Notes: a model not told the origin generated them from the letters alone. 64,000 nucleotides of DNA from Arctopsyche grandis (GCF_051622035.1 NC_135360.1:13940001-14004000); one strand, 5' to 3'. Numbered from the stretch's first letter, positions 12,165 through 25,148 are shown. A program made the numbers and translations.

Positions 12165-12310
12165 ACAAGTTTTTTTTGTGGAAGGCATGACATTGAATTT
12201 TATTTTTGAACGATTTCTATAAGGAAAATGGGAGGGTCGGATAAAAAGGCTCCCGAATTTTTGTACGCTGCCTCATTGACATCGAAGCACATTTTTCTCA
12301 AATTATGCAC
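12165..12310 (+). pseudogene. Decayed cuticle-gene promoter resembling gene 2 upstream DNA
   Basis: GTAAACAAGTTTTTT followed by a TGACATTGA block (12168-12200) parallels the same order at 7943-7978 above gene 2. A CCTCATTGACATCGAAGCAC segment ending in TTTTTCTC (12270-12300) aligns with the gene 2 cap-site region. A GGATAAAAAGG sequence stands where a TATA box would be. The GAAAAGGCT arm of the leader hairpin and any exon are missing. I infer the remains of a lost paralogue; similarity is by eye only. Confidence 0.35.
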
Positions 12311-12592
12311 ATATGGTTGATTTTATATTTATGTAAAATACATATTGTAAGCTTAGATACTTAAAATAAAATTATGATAATACAATTAAACAAAATATTA
12401 ATTAACATCTTTTGCAATGGTGACTAAGCTAAATTTTTAGGACAGTACACTGAAAGGTACTGTCCTAAAGGAGGAAAAGGAGAAACCAAATACAGCGGAA
12501 GATGTGGCCCTTAATCAGCCGAATTCTAAATCCCACTAATAATTTATTTAGCTTTTTATCTTATTTATTTATACATATATTACAGTCTCAGT

Positions 12593-13019
12593 GTACATTT
12601 CGTTCGTTCAAGAACACACTAGTTGGTTCATACACGAACTAATCTGACCAATTTTAGTGGACACAAAAGAACAAATTTTCAAACGAACTAGTTTGTATAT
12701 GGACAAACTATTAGGCATAAGTTAAGTACTCTCAATCGTTTGTCCCATTTTCTATGTATATACAAATGTACATATATATATGCTTACCCTAGATGGAAAT
12801 ATTTTTAATATTAGCGGGAACGGGAATTATAGCAATGTTGTAATGGGGTTTCTATAGCAGTTTTCAAACGTTTTAACATCTAAACGTTTCATGCGACACC
12901 TGGCGAATCTATTTGAAAATACATAGCTTTTGACTGTTGGCAATTACAATAAAACCAATAGTTTGTTTATGACCAAACTAATATGCTCATGCATGAACCG
13001 GAGTGAACACTTGCACTGT
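12593..13019. mobile_element. hAT-like MITE
   Basis: The left end CAGTCTCAGTGTACATTTC and the right end read on the minus strand, CAGTGCAAGTGTTCACTC, are imperfect inverted repeats beginning CAG. Subterminal ACTAGTTNGT/GAACTAAT motifs occur near both ends. A related fragment is at about 30405-30500. There is no clean 8-bp duplication and no coding. Confidence 0.45.
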
Positions 13020-13069
13020 TACATACATATCTACATGTATATTTTATTTTATTTTTAAATGGTTTTTAT

Positions 13070-13397
13070 CTATATATGGACATATAAAATAGAATGTCTG
13101 TCTTGTATAGGCTCCTAAACCACTCAACCGATTACGATGGAACTTGCAGGATTTATTGTATGCATGTTCGGGAAGCTTACTATAAAAAAACCGACGCGAC
13201 AGTTTGAAGCGCCATTGTGTAGTCAAGGAAATGTGTTTGTTGGTAACCACGTTACCACTTGGTTTATGATGACACGGCGTTTAAAAGACGTTAGCTGAGC
13301 TCCAACCACCACTTGAAACGGGAACGGGAAGGGGAACGGGAATGGGAACGGGAATTGAATGCCTTACTCTGGTATTGCAACGCATGCCGGGTTCAGA
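13070..13397 (+). mobile_element. Helitron-like element, GGGAAC family, 3' end cut
   Basis: The 5' part (TCTATATATGGACATATAAA, then GGCTCCTAAACCACTCAACC) and the GGGAACGGGAA-rich interior match the copy at 4973-5467. The 3' end stops at GGGTTCAG without the final CTAG and runs straight into another repeat. No coding. Confidence 0.6.
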
Positions 13398-13565
13398 TTG
13401 TCGTTAATAAATTATGTTCACAATACATCTTATCTATCTTAATTGCTACTGTTCTACTGATCATTTTCTATTTTACAATTTTATTTTTTTGTTGGTATAG
13501 TATTATCTTATTTTAATGTCAGTGTACGACATAATAGGAAAAAAGCACAAAAATTCATTTATAAT
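13398..13565 (-). repeat. Retroposon fragment shared with the gene 11 intron
   Basis: This block (TTCACAATACATCTTATCTA ... TACTGATCATTTTCTATTTT ...) is closely matched at 58586-58789, where the same sequence is bounded by an 18-bp target duplication. It is probably a LINE 3'-UTR fragment read on the minus strand. Confidence 0.45.
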
Positions 13566-16500
13566 TCGTATAAATGCTCATAAGACATTTTATATATACA
13601 TAATATTGACTTAAGACTCTCTAAAATCGACGATCTAAAGCTAGTATAATGTGCACATATGTTTGTAGATGACAATAAAAGTTAATTCCAAATATATTTA
13701 CAATGGCTTTCAAATCTAAAAAAGCGTAGTTTTAAAAAAGTCTAAGAATTGTACGCACATCAAATTAATCAACATTTTATGTATTACAATTTATACATAA
13801 TTAATCCTTTATATACAAATGATCATTTTCAATCAATGTCCATATAAAGTAGACAAAATGAAAAATGTTATCGTTTAAATGTGTGTAATTGGTTAAATAA
13901 AAGTCCAATCAGACAAAAGTCAGAGTGAGAAGTGTCCATTGATCATAATCCGATGGATAAATATTCGGAGACGAGATAAAGTGGGGGAGCCAATTTACAT
14001 ATTAAAGCCCCCTCTTAAAAATAAAATTTCAGGTGTTTATATAAAGATTTGAACTTGATTGCAAGTTCATTATTGGTATTCTAATCGGCAAAGGCGAAGC
14101 GCATTATGACTATGATTTTGTTACACTTGACTCTCATATATGTATGTACATAGGTAGTGTATTGTAATGAAGAAAACATCGCGTTGATGTAACTATAATA
14201 TTATAAAATTTATTTATGAGGTATTTAGTAATATAAATAAATTGGATTTACGTCGGAATATAATTGGTTTCATATCAAGCAGTGGTCGAATACTTGCCTT
14301 ATATTGAATTATGTCCTATAAATCCAACGTTTTCCCATTTAGAAGCAATAATACATATGCGCTTTCAAATATTGTGATTAAATAAAACGATTGTCTTCGA
14401 TAATCCAATAGAGCCAGTCGCATTGTTGCAATAATCTCGCACGTGAGCGTTGTTACAGTTGAATTATTGACTTTTATGCACTGCGAGGAATGCGCTTCAA
14501 TTATGCGCGCAACCAGTCAAAGTAAGAAATCGTGATATTTATAAAATCCACCGAACAATTATCTACAAAACTGGCATTAAAATTGTTGATTGGTTTGTCT
14601 ACATAGTAAAAAAATAATAACAACCATTGTCCGCGTATAAATGTATGTGTTAAATTTTCCGCTGTCCGTAAAAGTGTCTGATGTGGTCTGATTGATAAAG
14701 CAGCCGCCTTGGCCATGACTGTGATCGCACAGTTACACACAGTTAAGCAAAAAAAAAACGATATAAAAAAATATAGGTTTTTATCGACTTCGGGCACTGT
14801 ACCGACCTACAAGGACGCGGAAATCGATCGGGTTAAAGTGACCTGTTCTCTAAAAATAAAATATATTTATTGATGTATCGACAGTTTGGTTTGTCGGTCA
14901 TAGCGTGACCGTGCACTAAATGTAAGATTAAATTAAAATTTTATATGTATGTATATGCACATTTGCAGGCACGAATAGAATGACGTTGAATGCTCTGAAT
15001 AATGAGTGCTTTGAACGATAATGACAGATGCAAAATGGATTGTTGAGTTTTGACCCGTAAAGGTTAAGGGGCAGGCGTTTAAATTGCGACTTTTCAAATT
15101 GACGAATTAATTGCTATAGTTCAAGGCGAGACAAGGCTGTGGAGTTACGTAGAGTCGAAGTTAATTTATGATGGAGTCGAATTCGGAGTTGGACATTTTA
15201 TGCCGAAAAAACACACACACCTAGTTCAAAGTATGCGTGTACTTACATACATATGTATATAAAATCGATAGGTTCATTGCATTAATTATATTAAATGAAT
15301 AAATTTAATTAATTAACGTATGATATGTATGTATGTATGTACATAATTACATACTAGTTTATGTAATTAAAATTAAGAATTATTATAAACGCACATTTTA
15401 CTAATTATTTGGAATACAAATTTAAACCAATGAAACATGCTCAATTTAGAGGTCGAATTTTCTCACGATCACCATATTTCATATATTGATACTTCGTAAA
15501 TAGAAAACAGTAAATTATAAAAAAACAGCAAATTTTTTATTGCATGTATTCGATTTTTATTCTTTTACAAGTTTTATTTTCTAAATTAGTGAAGAATATC
15601 AATCAAATCATGTTCAAATTTAATTGGTTTATTTTAATATAAAATTATGATTTATTTAATTACTACGAAACTATTATGAAACTAAATGAAATCGTTTATT
15701 TATGTATATTATAAAAGTAACATGTTCAATTCGACTCTAAATAAATGAGTTGTTATATAGTTTTTTTTTCTATTTATTTATTTAATTGTTTTACGTTTAA
15801 TTCTTATTAAGGATTTGAATGTTGTTAAATTTCATAGTAGTTAATATTAAAAAAAAATAGTTTGTACATAATCATTAAAAAAATCAAATAGCTACTTTTA
15901 AAATTTCGAAAAAAATAAAATGAAATAAAAAAATAATTATTACTTGTATGTATGTGCCAATGTACCGACAAATATTGAATTTGACTACTCGCATTTTCAC
16001 TGTTGAATTTATGCCTAAGAATGTGTAAGGAAAAAACGATGTTAAAGTTGAGATATTTATGATCATACATATATGTATATGAATATACATACATGCATAC
16101 ATGGTATTGGCGTATCATGATAATAATATACATATAACGGTTTTGACGTTAATGATATCGTATTAAGCAATTAAAAAAAAAATGAACAAGTAATCTTTAA
16201 AATCATAGTGAAATAGATTGTTTCTAGGAACAATTCAAGTTTCGATTAGCTTGATTTGAAAGTGCTCGTACATTTTTTATTATTGTTTGAAATAGCATAA
16301 AATCCTTATATTACAGTCTATATAAATCATTAAATAAAAAAAAAAAGTATAATCGTTTTTTTGCTAGCGGATAAAAGCGTTAGCCTTAAATCACCGTACA
16401 ATTTAATCGGTCGAAATTGCCGTCTAATCAAATCGAAAATTCGTGCTAAAATACTGGGCGAAAATTCGAGCACAAAAAAAGGTCGTAAAAAATGCGTCTA

Positions 16501-16672
16501 TAGACAGATCTAAATTTATTTATGTAGAAGTGTGTTAAACGCTAATAAAATGTGTTGCTAGGTACGTGTATTTTTTTCGTGTGAATTTTCAAGGATTTTC
16601 ACATGTTCGAGTGGTTGTAACGGTGAGCCTCCTCCGAGGCGGCGCCCCTCCCAGAGTCCAACTTCATGTCTG
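13566..16672. other. Intergenic DNA between the gene 2 and gene 3 regions
   Basis: No gene is supported. A fragment near 15128-15215 (AAGGCTGTGGAGTTACG, GTCGAATTCGGAGTTGG) is a remnant of the hAT-like family at 22664-23365. Near 15452-15470, GGTCGAATTTTCTCACGATC matches the end of the repeat at 28430-28570. The rest is AT-rich with ATGTATGTACATA runs. Confidence 0.4.
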
Positions 16673-16731
16673 TATAAAGCCTGCGCCCTCCGACGAACGG
16701 TCAGAAGCAGTTTTCTGTCGAAGAAAAGGCT
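16673..16731 (+). promoter_or_regulatory. Core promoter and leader hairpin of gene 3
   Basis: TATAAA is at 16673-16678; the likely start is the A of TCAGAAGCAG at 16703, 30 bp on. The leader folds as AGC (16706-16708), AG bulge, TTTTCT (16711-16716), loop GTCGA, AGAAAA (16722-16727), G bulge, GCT (16729-16731). The sixth pair here is T-A, where gene 2 has C-G. Confidence 0.68.
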
Positions 16732-16753
16732 CGCACCTAACAAACAACCAACC

Positions 16754-17743
16754 ATGAATTTCTTGGTGAGTCATATGGTCATATATCTCCGATTTTGTGA
16801 ACTCCACTAAAGTGGAAGGATCGCATTTCAACTAACGCATCAAAGGATTAAAATTAATATCTACATAAATATATAGAGCCCCTTGGTTAAAAAGTTATAC
16901 ATTACGATTAATTAAACAAAATAAATTATTTTTTTATTACAATACATAAATTAAAATTAAGTAACAGATGGGTTTTTGTCTTGATTGTGCATTGAACTCT
17001 CCTATACATTGTCGCTTTCCATCTAGGAATAATTACAAGATCTTTTTTATATTATTAATTATATATGCAACTAATAAATTTTATAATTACAGATCGTAGC
17101 TTTGGCTTGTGTTGCCGCCGCATCCGCCCACCCCGGATACGGATATGGGCATGGTTATGCCCATGGCGCTTACGCTCATGGAGCCGCTCCTTTGGCCCAT
17201 GATGGTCGCGTCGTAGACACCCCTGAAGTAGCTCATGCTAAAGCCGCCCACTTTGCCGCCTACAACGCAGCCGCCCATGGTGGTGCCCACCACGGACTCG
17301 TCGCCGCTCATGGCGTCGTTGCCCATGGAGCCCTCGTCCCAGTTCATGCCGGAGCTTACCTCGGTGGATACGCTCATGGAGCTCATGCCCATTATGCTGG
17401 TCCAGCCGCTCCTTTGGGCGCTGACGGTAACGTCGTAGACACCGCCGAAGTAGCTCACGCTAAAGCCGCCCACTATGCCGCCTACAGCAACGCCGCTCAT
17501 GGTGCTGCTGCCCATGGAGCTCTCGCCCACCACGGAGTCCTCGCTCACGGAATCGTAGCCCCCGTCTACGCCGGACACTACGCCGCTGCCCACCACTACG
17601 CCGCCGCTCCTTTGGGTCATGACGGTCGTGTTGTAGACACCCCCGAAGTAGCTCACGCCAAGGCTGCCCATGCTGCCGCTTTCCATGCCGCCGCCGCTGG
17701 TGCCCATGGACATCATTATGGTGCTCATGGAAATCATTGGTAA
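16754..17743 (+). CDS. Cuticular protein gene 3 (three motif copies)
   Basis: Exon 1 is 16754-16765 (MNFL) and exon 2 is 17093-17743; the 327-bp intron has GTGAGT and TTACAG ends, phase 0. The product is about 220 aa, the longest of the cluster. The signal peptide MNFLIVALACVAAASA precedes a His/Gly/Tyr/Ala-rich protein. Three motif copies are seen: [32 protein letters not shown] (divergent: Asn for Arg, Ala for Pro) and [16 protein letters not shown]. Linkers contain AHHG and AHG repeats. It ends NHW. AATAAA at 17902 is the likely poly(A) signal. A secreted structural cuticle role is inferred from family. Confidence 0.92.
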
Positions 17744-18118
17744 TCACTGAAAAAATGCGATCAACGGCCGTACCCTTGTTGAGATGTGATATCTAGCAAA
17801 TTCTTTAATGTTATTTTCATTATATTTAATGATCCATCTTGTACTTTGTAAGCGCATCGATGTGAGCACTGTATATAATCATCAAACTCATAGCAAAATC
17901 AAATAAATGGTTTAAACATAAACAAATATCTATTCAATTCCACAATCCCAACACAATCCAAACATTATTATCGAATACAAATCATACCAAAAATACATTA
18001 AAATTATTACATTTCCAAATAAAATATATTATAATTATAAATGTACATATACACAGAATTTACATATATTTATGTAATTTTTGGGTAGTTAAGGTATTAA
18101 ATAACACAGTAGTAAATA

Positions 18119-18341
18119 TGGTTTGCTGATTATTCCGTAAAAAGCGATCTCACGCGCGTCACTAAAATCTTGATCATTGAGCATCTGGCACCCAAAAACT
18201 TCATGAATCGAAAGATATCCACGTGAAATATATTGTACTAATAAGAACTCGAGCGCCAGATACTAACGTATTCGCGTTTTTTGTGGCAACGATTATTGTG
18301 CGCAAGATAATTTTTTTTCGGAATAATCCGTTTACCAATAA
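18119..18341. repeat. Possible MITE with imperfect inverted ends
   Basis: GGTTTGCTGATTATTCCGTA on the left and, on the minus strand, TTGGTAAACGGATTATTCCG on the right share GATTATTCCG and a following A-run. The inside is GC-richer than its surroundings. The superfamily is unknown. Confidence 0.4.
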
Positions 18342-20611
18342 ATTTATATTATATAATATATAGACTATACATAATGAATAATAATTTAAAGTCTATATAG
18401 TACATATTTATAATATATGTACATACATAATACATGCGGACTGAGGTACTGCAGCACCCTAAACAAATTGGTATTTGTATATGAAAAAAATATAGACGGG
18501 TACATAAAGTATCTTCAAAAACGTTTTATACGAGTTGCCAGTACGTAGATTTATGTTTGGACAAATTGAATTTGCATGTAATATACTACTTAATTACAAC
18601 TAATTGTCAAAAAAGTCTGAAAAGTTGATTTAAATTTTTATGTATCACATGTATGTATATACATATGTATGTATGTATCTATATAAAAGTATATGTAGAC
18701 CAAATCAAAGAATTGACGGATCATCCGTTAACGCTGCCTTCAACTTGGCACAGAACCGGTAGGAGTGGATACGGATAATCAAATTCCAAACGACATCAAT
18801 GACCACGACGAGCTTTGAGCAAACGAGGAAGAAGTTGTATATGGAGAAGATTTTGTAGAATGTCATTTGAAAATACATATTTGAAAATAGTTAAATTATT
18901 ATTAAATTATTTTTTTAATATGTGTATATTAGTTATTATGCAAAAATGAAATAATTTATAAATATGAAATATAATGTAAGTACATATGTAGGTACCTATG
19001 TACATACATATATACGGTATGATTATATTGAAATGATGACGGTACTCTTTCATGAACTTTGTTAAATGTTGCTACTTGTGTAATTATCCAAAAAGAGTAT
19101 AAAATCATCCAAATAAATTAATGTAATAAAAAGATAATAAAAACCGAAGATGAGTTAATCTCAACAACTTTATTATCAGATGCATGAAATTAGAAATTTT
19201 CATGCTCGGATGAAAATAAATAATCATTGTACATTTGCAAATAGGTTTTCCGGCAGTGACGGCAATCAGTTGCCGATAATAATGGGCTCGAAACACGAAT
19301 TCCGGTTAAACTGGTGGATGTTGGCATTATGAAAATTGTAACAAACGAAAGGTGCACTGCACTAGATTACGTGCATTTTCGGAAAGTTAAACGCCTCAAT
19401 TGAACAACACTAACTACTTACTACAAATACATGAACACATTTGCCAATAACCGCAATGGATTAATTATCATCGTTGATCTACATTTATGTGCGTCACAGA
19501 CCGCGAAGAATCCATCGAAAGTGAATTCGATTCAAGCCCAATAGGTTTTCAACACTGACGATTTAATAATAAGCACTCTAAAAGTACTGAGTTTTTTATT
19601 ACCAAATACCACATTTAAAAGATTTGATGACCAAAAACATTTTAAACTTTAACATTCCAATTGGACTATTGAAGTAGGCGATTCGTACCTGTACCTAATT
19701 CGGAGATAATGATTGACAGTCATAATAGTCCCAATACTCTTAAAATATTTCAGCAATTACGATACTTAACAATTTATTATACCTATTAGGTAGCTACTCG
19801 TGTACATTAAAGTATAATATTAGATCATACATATGGAAATGAATGAGTTCATATTATAATATAATATATTATAAACATTTTTTTTCCAAATAATACAAAG
19901 TGCTTTTATAATGCTTAAAGTTCAAATGTAATTTTTTTTATTAATTATATCCTTGAATTGCTGATTTTTTCTCACAACATACATATCTTTTCCGTTACTT
20001 TCACATATTTTTTTTACGTGTGTATTATTCATTATAATCTAGATAAATTAGTATTTGTATATTTATAAATATTATCCTGCGTAATATACAGGTTTTTTAG
20101 ATATTAAATTTATGATAATATGACTTGTTGTATTTTAATGTTCTGACTACTTTCTACGTACAATACATACATTGATAAAATCTGTTTGGCAAACATCGAA
20201 AGATATACAAAAGAACATTCGAAATTAAATTCACTAACACAAATTAAGATAAATATGTTTATAGTGCCCATCCGATAGAATATCTACATATGTATTATAT
20301 GTATATTACTACGTACAATAAGATTCAACTTAAAATTATGGTACAGATAAATCAACACGAAGTTGAAGCGATTAACAAATTACTACATAAAATTATTAAT
20401 ATTCGTTATTTGAAGGTCATTTAACATATATTGAGAGTATCAATATAAATTTAAGGTTCCAATATGCACTTACGTATTTCCGAATATGCAGTTGATTAAT
20501 GATAGATTTCTTCAGGCACATTGCACCACGCCCGTACGGCGTGTAGGCATGTTAACGAGATTGTCGACAAAAAATCGAATACGAAATTGGCCCTAAGACT
20601 TAGAGAGAGAC
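18342..20611. other. Intergenic DNA between genes 3 and 4
   Basis: Mostly AT-rich with ATGTATGTACATA runs. At about 18755-18885 there is a short coding-like relic in which codons give VGVDTDNQIPNDINDHDEL, then a stop, then EEEVVYGEDFVECHL. It could be the tail of an old transposase, but I cannot name it. Nothing else is supported. Confidence 0.35.
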
Positions 20612-20808
20612 TCAAGGATAGATAAGTAATTTTCGTGTACAATATGTAGTTCGGTCAGTGGATGTGTTGGTGCAGCAGAGTGGTATTGGTATTGCAATGT
20701 GCAGAAGGCTATGACCGCCCCTCCCATTGACCACTCGCCAACCGCCACTATATAACATGAGGTTCTCTCCAGAAAATGCATTAGCAGTTTTCCGTTCAGA
20801 AAAGGCTA
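20612..20808 (+). promoter_or_regulatory. Promoter and leader hairpin of gene 4
   Basis: TCAAGGATA lies at 20612-20620, 137 bp above TATATAA at 20749-20755. The likely start is the A of GCATTAGCAG at 20780. The leader hairpin is TAGC (20782-20785), AG bulge, TTTTC, loop CGTTCA, GAAAA, G bulge, GCTA (20805-20808). The block from TCAAGGATA to the ATG is shared with genes 5-10. TCAAGG is the core of nuclear-receptor FTZ-F1 sites, but the full consensus does not match, so that link is only a guess. Confidence 0.65.
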
Positions 20809-20822
20809 CACAACCAGTCAAA

Positions 20823-21651
20823 ATGAAATTCTCGGTGAGAACCAACCCCCATTCGACACCCTCATATTTCATTGTGTGTTTACTTAGACCTTAAAGATTT
20901 CCATTTTGTTTTTCAACTCTAGTGATCTCTTCTAAATTCTGAATTTTTGCATTAAATACAATTGGTGATCTCAATGATTTCGAATCTTCTCAAAGTCAAA
21001 TTCATTCATATTCAATTTAAAAGTAGTGATATGTAAAAATTAACAAATTAAAATTAAAATTTACAGTTCGCTATCCTTTGCATCGTCGGCTTGGCCGCAG
21101 CATCTCACGATGACGGCAGCTGGAAGGGAGAAGGCCTCGCCGAGTCCCAGGACTATGGCCAATACGACGGACACTATGGTGTTGCTGGCGCCCATGGCAT
21201 CTACGCCGCAGGCTATGCAGGCCTTGGTGGCTATGGAGGCCTTGGTGGATATGCCGGACATGGAGGATATGCCGGACACTATGCTGGACCAGCCGCACCC
21301 CTCGCCCATGACGGACGCGTCGTAGACACCCCTGAAGTAGCCCACGCTAAAGCCGCCCACTTCGCCGCATTCAACGCTGCTGCCCATGGAGCTGCCGCCC
21401 ATGGAGGACTCGCTCACGGAATCGTTGCTGGACCCGCCTACGGAATCCTCGGTGCCCATGCCGCTTATGCCGGTCAAGGAGCTTATGCTGGACATGGAGT
21501 ACACTATGCTGGTCCAGCTGCTCCTCTTGGTCATGACGGTCGCGTCGTAGACACCCCTGAAGTAGCTCATGCTAAGGCTGCCCATTCTGCCGCCTATCAC
21601 GCTGCTGCTGCTGGATCCGCCCACGGACACGGTTATGGTCACCATTGGTAA
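20823..21651 (+). CDS. Cuticular protein gene 4 (DGSWKGEG subfamily)
   Basis: Exon 1 is 20823-20834 (MKFS) and exon 2 is 21067-21651; the 232-bp intron has GTGAGA and TTACAG ends, phase 0. The product is about 198 aa. Signal peptide [16 protein letters not shown] is followed by the acidic N-terminal block [15 protein letters not shown] (about residues 19-33), a [18 protein letters not shown] linker, the first motif [15 protein letters not shown], a Gly/Ala/His linker, the second motif [15 protein letters not shown] and a GHHW end. With gene 5 it is six residues longer than genes 6-8 because of one extra GLGGYG-type unit. Poly(A) signal AATAAA at 21939. Structural cuticle protein by family. 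Confidence 0.94.
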
Positions 21652-22663
21652 TTCGTCCATTGAAAAGGTCCAAACAACGCAATCACCTCGATACACGCCG
21701 TATTTCTTAGACCTTAATACTATTGAGATTCTCATTAATGTTAAATATGTATTTATTTTTGTATAATATGTATGTATTTATGTATTATATGTACCACCTG
21801 TAGCCAATAAGCGTCTTGTAAATAATTTCATTTTGACTGTTTGCACTTTCGGTGACTTAGATTTTCCAAATGTTTTGTCTTTTGGAATTTGAAGTCCTGA
21901 TTTAATGTGCAACTTTGTTTTGTACATTATGAACGATAAATAAATCGTATTGAAAAATATCCTTTTTTGTTTCGTTATACTACTCCCTTTTACATTCAAC
22001 AATTAATTATTTAAATGATTCTTCTTTGACAGTTTATATCAACCACTTTAAATATATAGACGACTTTAAATATATCTTTATCTTCATATGTATAAGTAAG
22101 TAAATGAGAAATATAAGGAATGTCAATAAAATATTCGTATAATAATTTTAATAAATCTGAATCAGTTTGTAAAATCATGGTGTTCATATGAGTTAAACAT
22201 ATAATATGTAAGTTGTGCTATTAGATGATTCCATATGCAAATTTGTAGCAAAGATTTTCGCTTCAATTTTCAAGAATTTTGGTATCAGGATGACGATTAT
22301 AATATTTGCAACTTGATATGGTAAAAAGCCATATTCAGATTTTATATGATAATAGTCCTACTTCTGCTTAATCATATACATATATTTTTCCATTACTTGA
22401 TGTTATATTAATGTTCGAAATATTATTTTATTTTATCATGTTGTTATGAAGTTCTTAAAAGGTCTAAAATAGTAGAAGAAATTGCGATCTCGAACGCATT
22501 ACCATTTACAGTTGGGGATTTTCATGAAATTATATTGTGATGTAATTACACGCACACATACATAGGTATGTATTTACATACATATAAATGTAAAACATTT
22601 GAAGGTAATGTATAATTAACAAACACCATAAAAAGACTATGTCAACAAATTGTTACATATTAG

Positions 22664-23365
22664 CAGGGCTGTGGAGTCGGAGTCGGAGTCGTCGAGTCGA
22701 AGCATTTCAATCGGAATCGAAGTCGTAAAAAATATCAATCGACTCCGACTCCCTTTAATTATTATTTTCTTTAATTTGTAGTATTTTGGTTTAAAATTTT
22801 AATAGTACAATTTTATTTAAGTAAAATAAAATCTAAGAAATTAAAATTTAATAATTTCTTTATTAAAATCATAAATTTGAATGACATTATAAATAAATTC
22901 GTTGAATTTCACGTATTTACGGACGATTTCCTCTGTCTAATATTTTTTATTCTCATTTTTTGTTAAATTGATTTGTTTATGAATGAAATTCATACACATA
23001 CATAAGTATGTACACTATGAATGTACTTGGTATTTATTTATAACTAATTTATTACCAATAATTCAGTAAATTGGGTAGCATGTCAATTTTTAGTGATTTT
23101 TTAAATTTATTTCATATTTTATATGTTGAAAATCGCTATTATTTTCATTACTAACAATTTTATACGTTGGCCAGAAAATTTTATCTTTATTTATTTATTT
23201 TTTTAGGAAAATTTACAGTTTTATCAATTACAAAATTGATAACAAAAAATAATTATTAGAAGATAAAGCATTTAAAAAAATTTCCGCATATAGATGAAAT
23301 ATCTTACTAAAATCGCTCAAGTTGGAATCGAAGTGGGTAAATTTTGATCCGATTCCACAGCTTTG
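22664..23365. mobile_element. hAT-like element (TGTGGAGTCGGAGTC family)
   Basis: The left end CAGGGCTGTGGAGTCGGAGT and the right end, read on the minus strand, CAAAGCTGTGGAATCGGA are inverted repeats. The flanks CATATTAG and CATATACG agree at 6 of 8 positions, which fits an old 8-bp hAT target duplication. The interior is AT-rich with no transposase. Confidence 0.6.
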
Positions 23366-23888
23366 CATATACGTCGAAATTTCTCAAGGAAGAAATAAAT
23401 ATATGGCAGAAAACGTTCAGTTAAAAAATGGATGTTTTGAATTTGTTATTGAATTCAGTTTTTTTTTTATTTGATAAGTGAAAAAATGAATAATGATTTA
23501 GGTCACAAAATAGAGAGCTTCAAACTACTTTAAAATAAACCATTTTCTCAAAACAAGGCTTTTTTACTTGAAGTTTTCTGCCAGCATACCGACGATATAA
23601 CGATTCTTTATAGATAATCTAAAACGAACGAAAGATAATCTAAAATTGTTGTTAAATTTGTTCAAAAAATGCAAAAACAGTTGAATGTACTAATAAGCAG
23701 ACATAAAAAACATAAAATGCGCATAGGAAAATGTTTAGATTTATTATAACACTAGCGAAAGTACGAAAGTAAGTATAAAGTTTAAAGTACAAGATAAAAT
23801 TTGTATTCAGTTAAAATGATCCCAATGTGAAATCTTTGCGAAATCAATAATCAGATTTTATGTCAAAAGCGAACATTTGAAATATGTA

Positions 23889-24496
23889 TCCAATTTATAA
23901 TTTTGAAAAAGACTTTGTATGTAAGGTTTAATGTAAGTATGTAACTATGTAAGGTTTGGTTGGAAGCATCGAAAACAAATCAAATTTTCTATGACGACGA
24001 TATTGATTCCACTTTCGATTTCGATTCCGTTTCCGGATTACTTTGTCAGTTACGTTTCCGGATTCTTTTATCGTTCCCGGATTTGGATGCCTTTTTCCAT
24101 TCCGGATACGGATGTCTTTTTTAATTCTTGATCCGGATTCCTGTTTCAGTTCCAGATCCGGAATCCTTTTTCATTTCCAAATCCCAATTCCTTTTTCAGT
24201 TCCGGATTAGGATTCCTGTTTTAGTTCCGGATCCCGATTTCATTTTTAGTTCCGGTTCCGGATTCGTTTCTCAGTTCCGGATCCGGATTCCTATTTTAGT
24301 TCCAGATCAGGTCTGCTTTGTCAGTTTCGGTTCACTTATATATAAAAAACATTCATTTCTGATTGGTTGTCATTAATATTATGTTTTTTCGATTCAAATA
24401 AATTTAATAAAATACAAATGAATGTTTACTATAAGGTTAACCATGTTTAAGCGGTTTATATTATAAATACTGATCAAAGCTGGGTAAAACCACTAG
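23889..24496 (+). mobile_element. Helitron-like element carrying a TTCCGGAT minisatellite
   Basis: It starts TCCAATTTATAATTTTGAAA and ends GCTGGGTAAAACCACTAG, matching the family best defined at 35056-35419. Between 24000 and 24330 it holds about a dozen degenerate units of roughly 24 bp built on TTCCGGATCCGGATTCC. No other copy in the window has this array. A translated open frame across it (RIPVSVPDP-like) is a by-product of the repeat. Confidence 0.65.
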
Positions 24497-25148
24497 AAAA
24501 AAAAAAGTGTCACATAATTATAGATGTAAATGTTAAATAGATATGCAAAGAAAAATAAACAAATGAAAAACGATCGAAAGGAGTCATTTATTATATTGTG
24601 TTAATATTAATTTGAAAAAAATAAACAAAAAAAAATGTGAATTGACTTTGAAAATGCAAAATAAACAAATTTGTAGATCTCACTTGCACTCCTGATATAC
24701 ATACATAGATTAGATATAGAAATGATCTAATTTCTAAAAGAAATTATAATGCATTGAATGCTATGTTCCAAATACACATACATATATGTATATGTATATA
24801 CATATATGTAAATATGTACATTCATTCAACGTTGATTAAATAGATATAAAACATTCAATTCACTTCCAAACTACAGTTGTGTGAATGTCTTTACATATTT
24901 TATTATACATATTTGCAAATCGAAGAACAGCTATTTCTTACAACATAAAATAATAGGCAGATTTTTGTGAAATCTATTCAATCCATATCTATTTAAATAC
25001 GTTATACTCAAGAAAATTTGTGATATGAACAAAATTTACTTTAACCAACATGGGCTTGTCGTATGTATTTACGGGTGTTGGTTTATCAACAAAATTACAA
25101 AAAAATCTAATAGGAAATTGGCCCGAAGATAGTTTAGTATAGAGAGTG

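Noticed and set aside
14501-14797. Minus-strand 98-codon frame with a hydrophobic start
   Set aside because: No promoter, no similarity I recognise, and it lies in AT-rich DNA where such frames arise by chance.
21061-21735. Long open frames on the minus strand across every cuticle exon 2 (Ser/Gly/Val-rich, for example 17087-17737, 25644-26267, 36466-37047)
   Set aside because: They are mirror images of the Ala/His/Gly codons on the plus strand, which rarely give TTA, CTA or TCA. They have no signal peptide, splice plan or promoter of their own.
24128-24376. Plus-strand 82-codon repeat protein
   Set aside because: It is the translation of the TTCCGGAT minisatellite inside a Helitron-like element.
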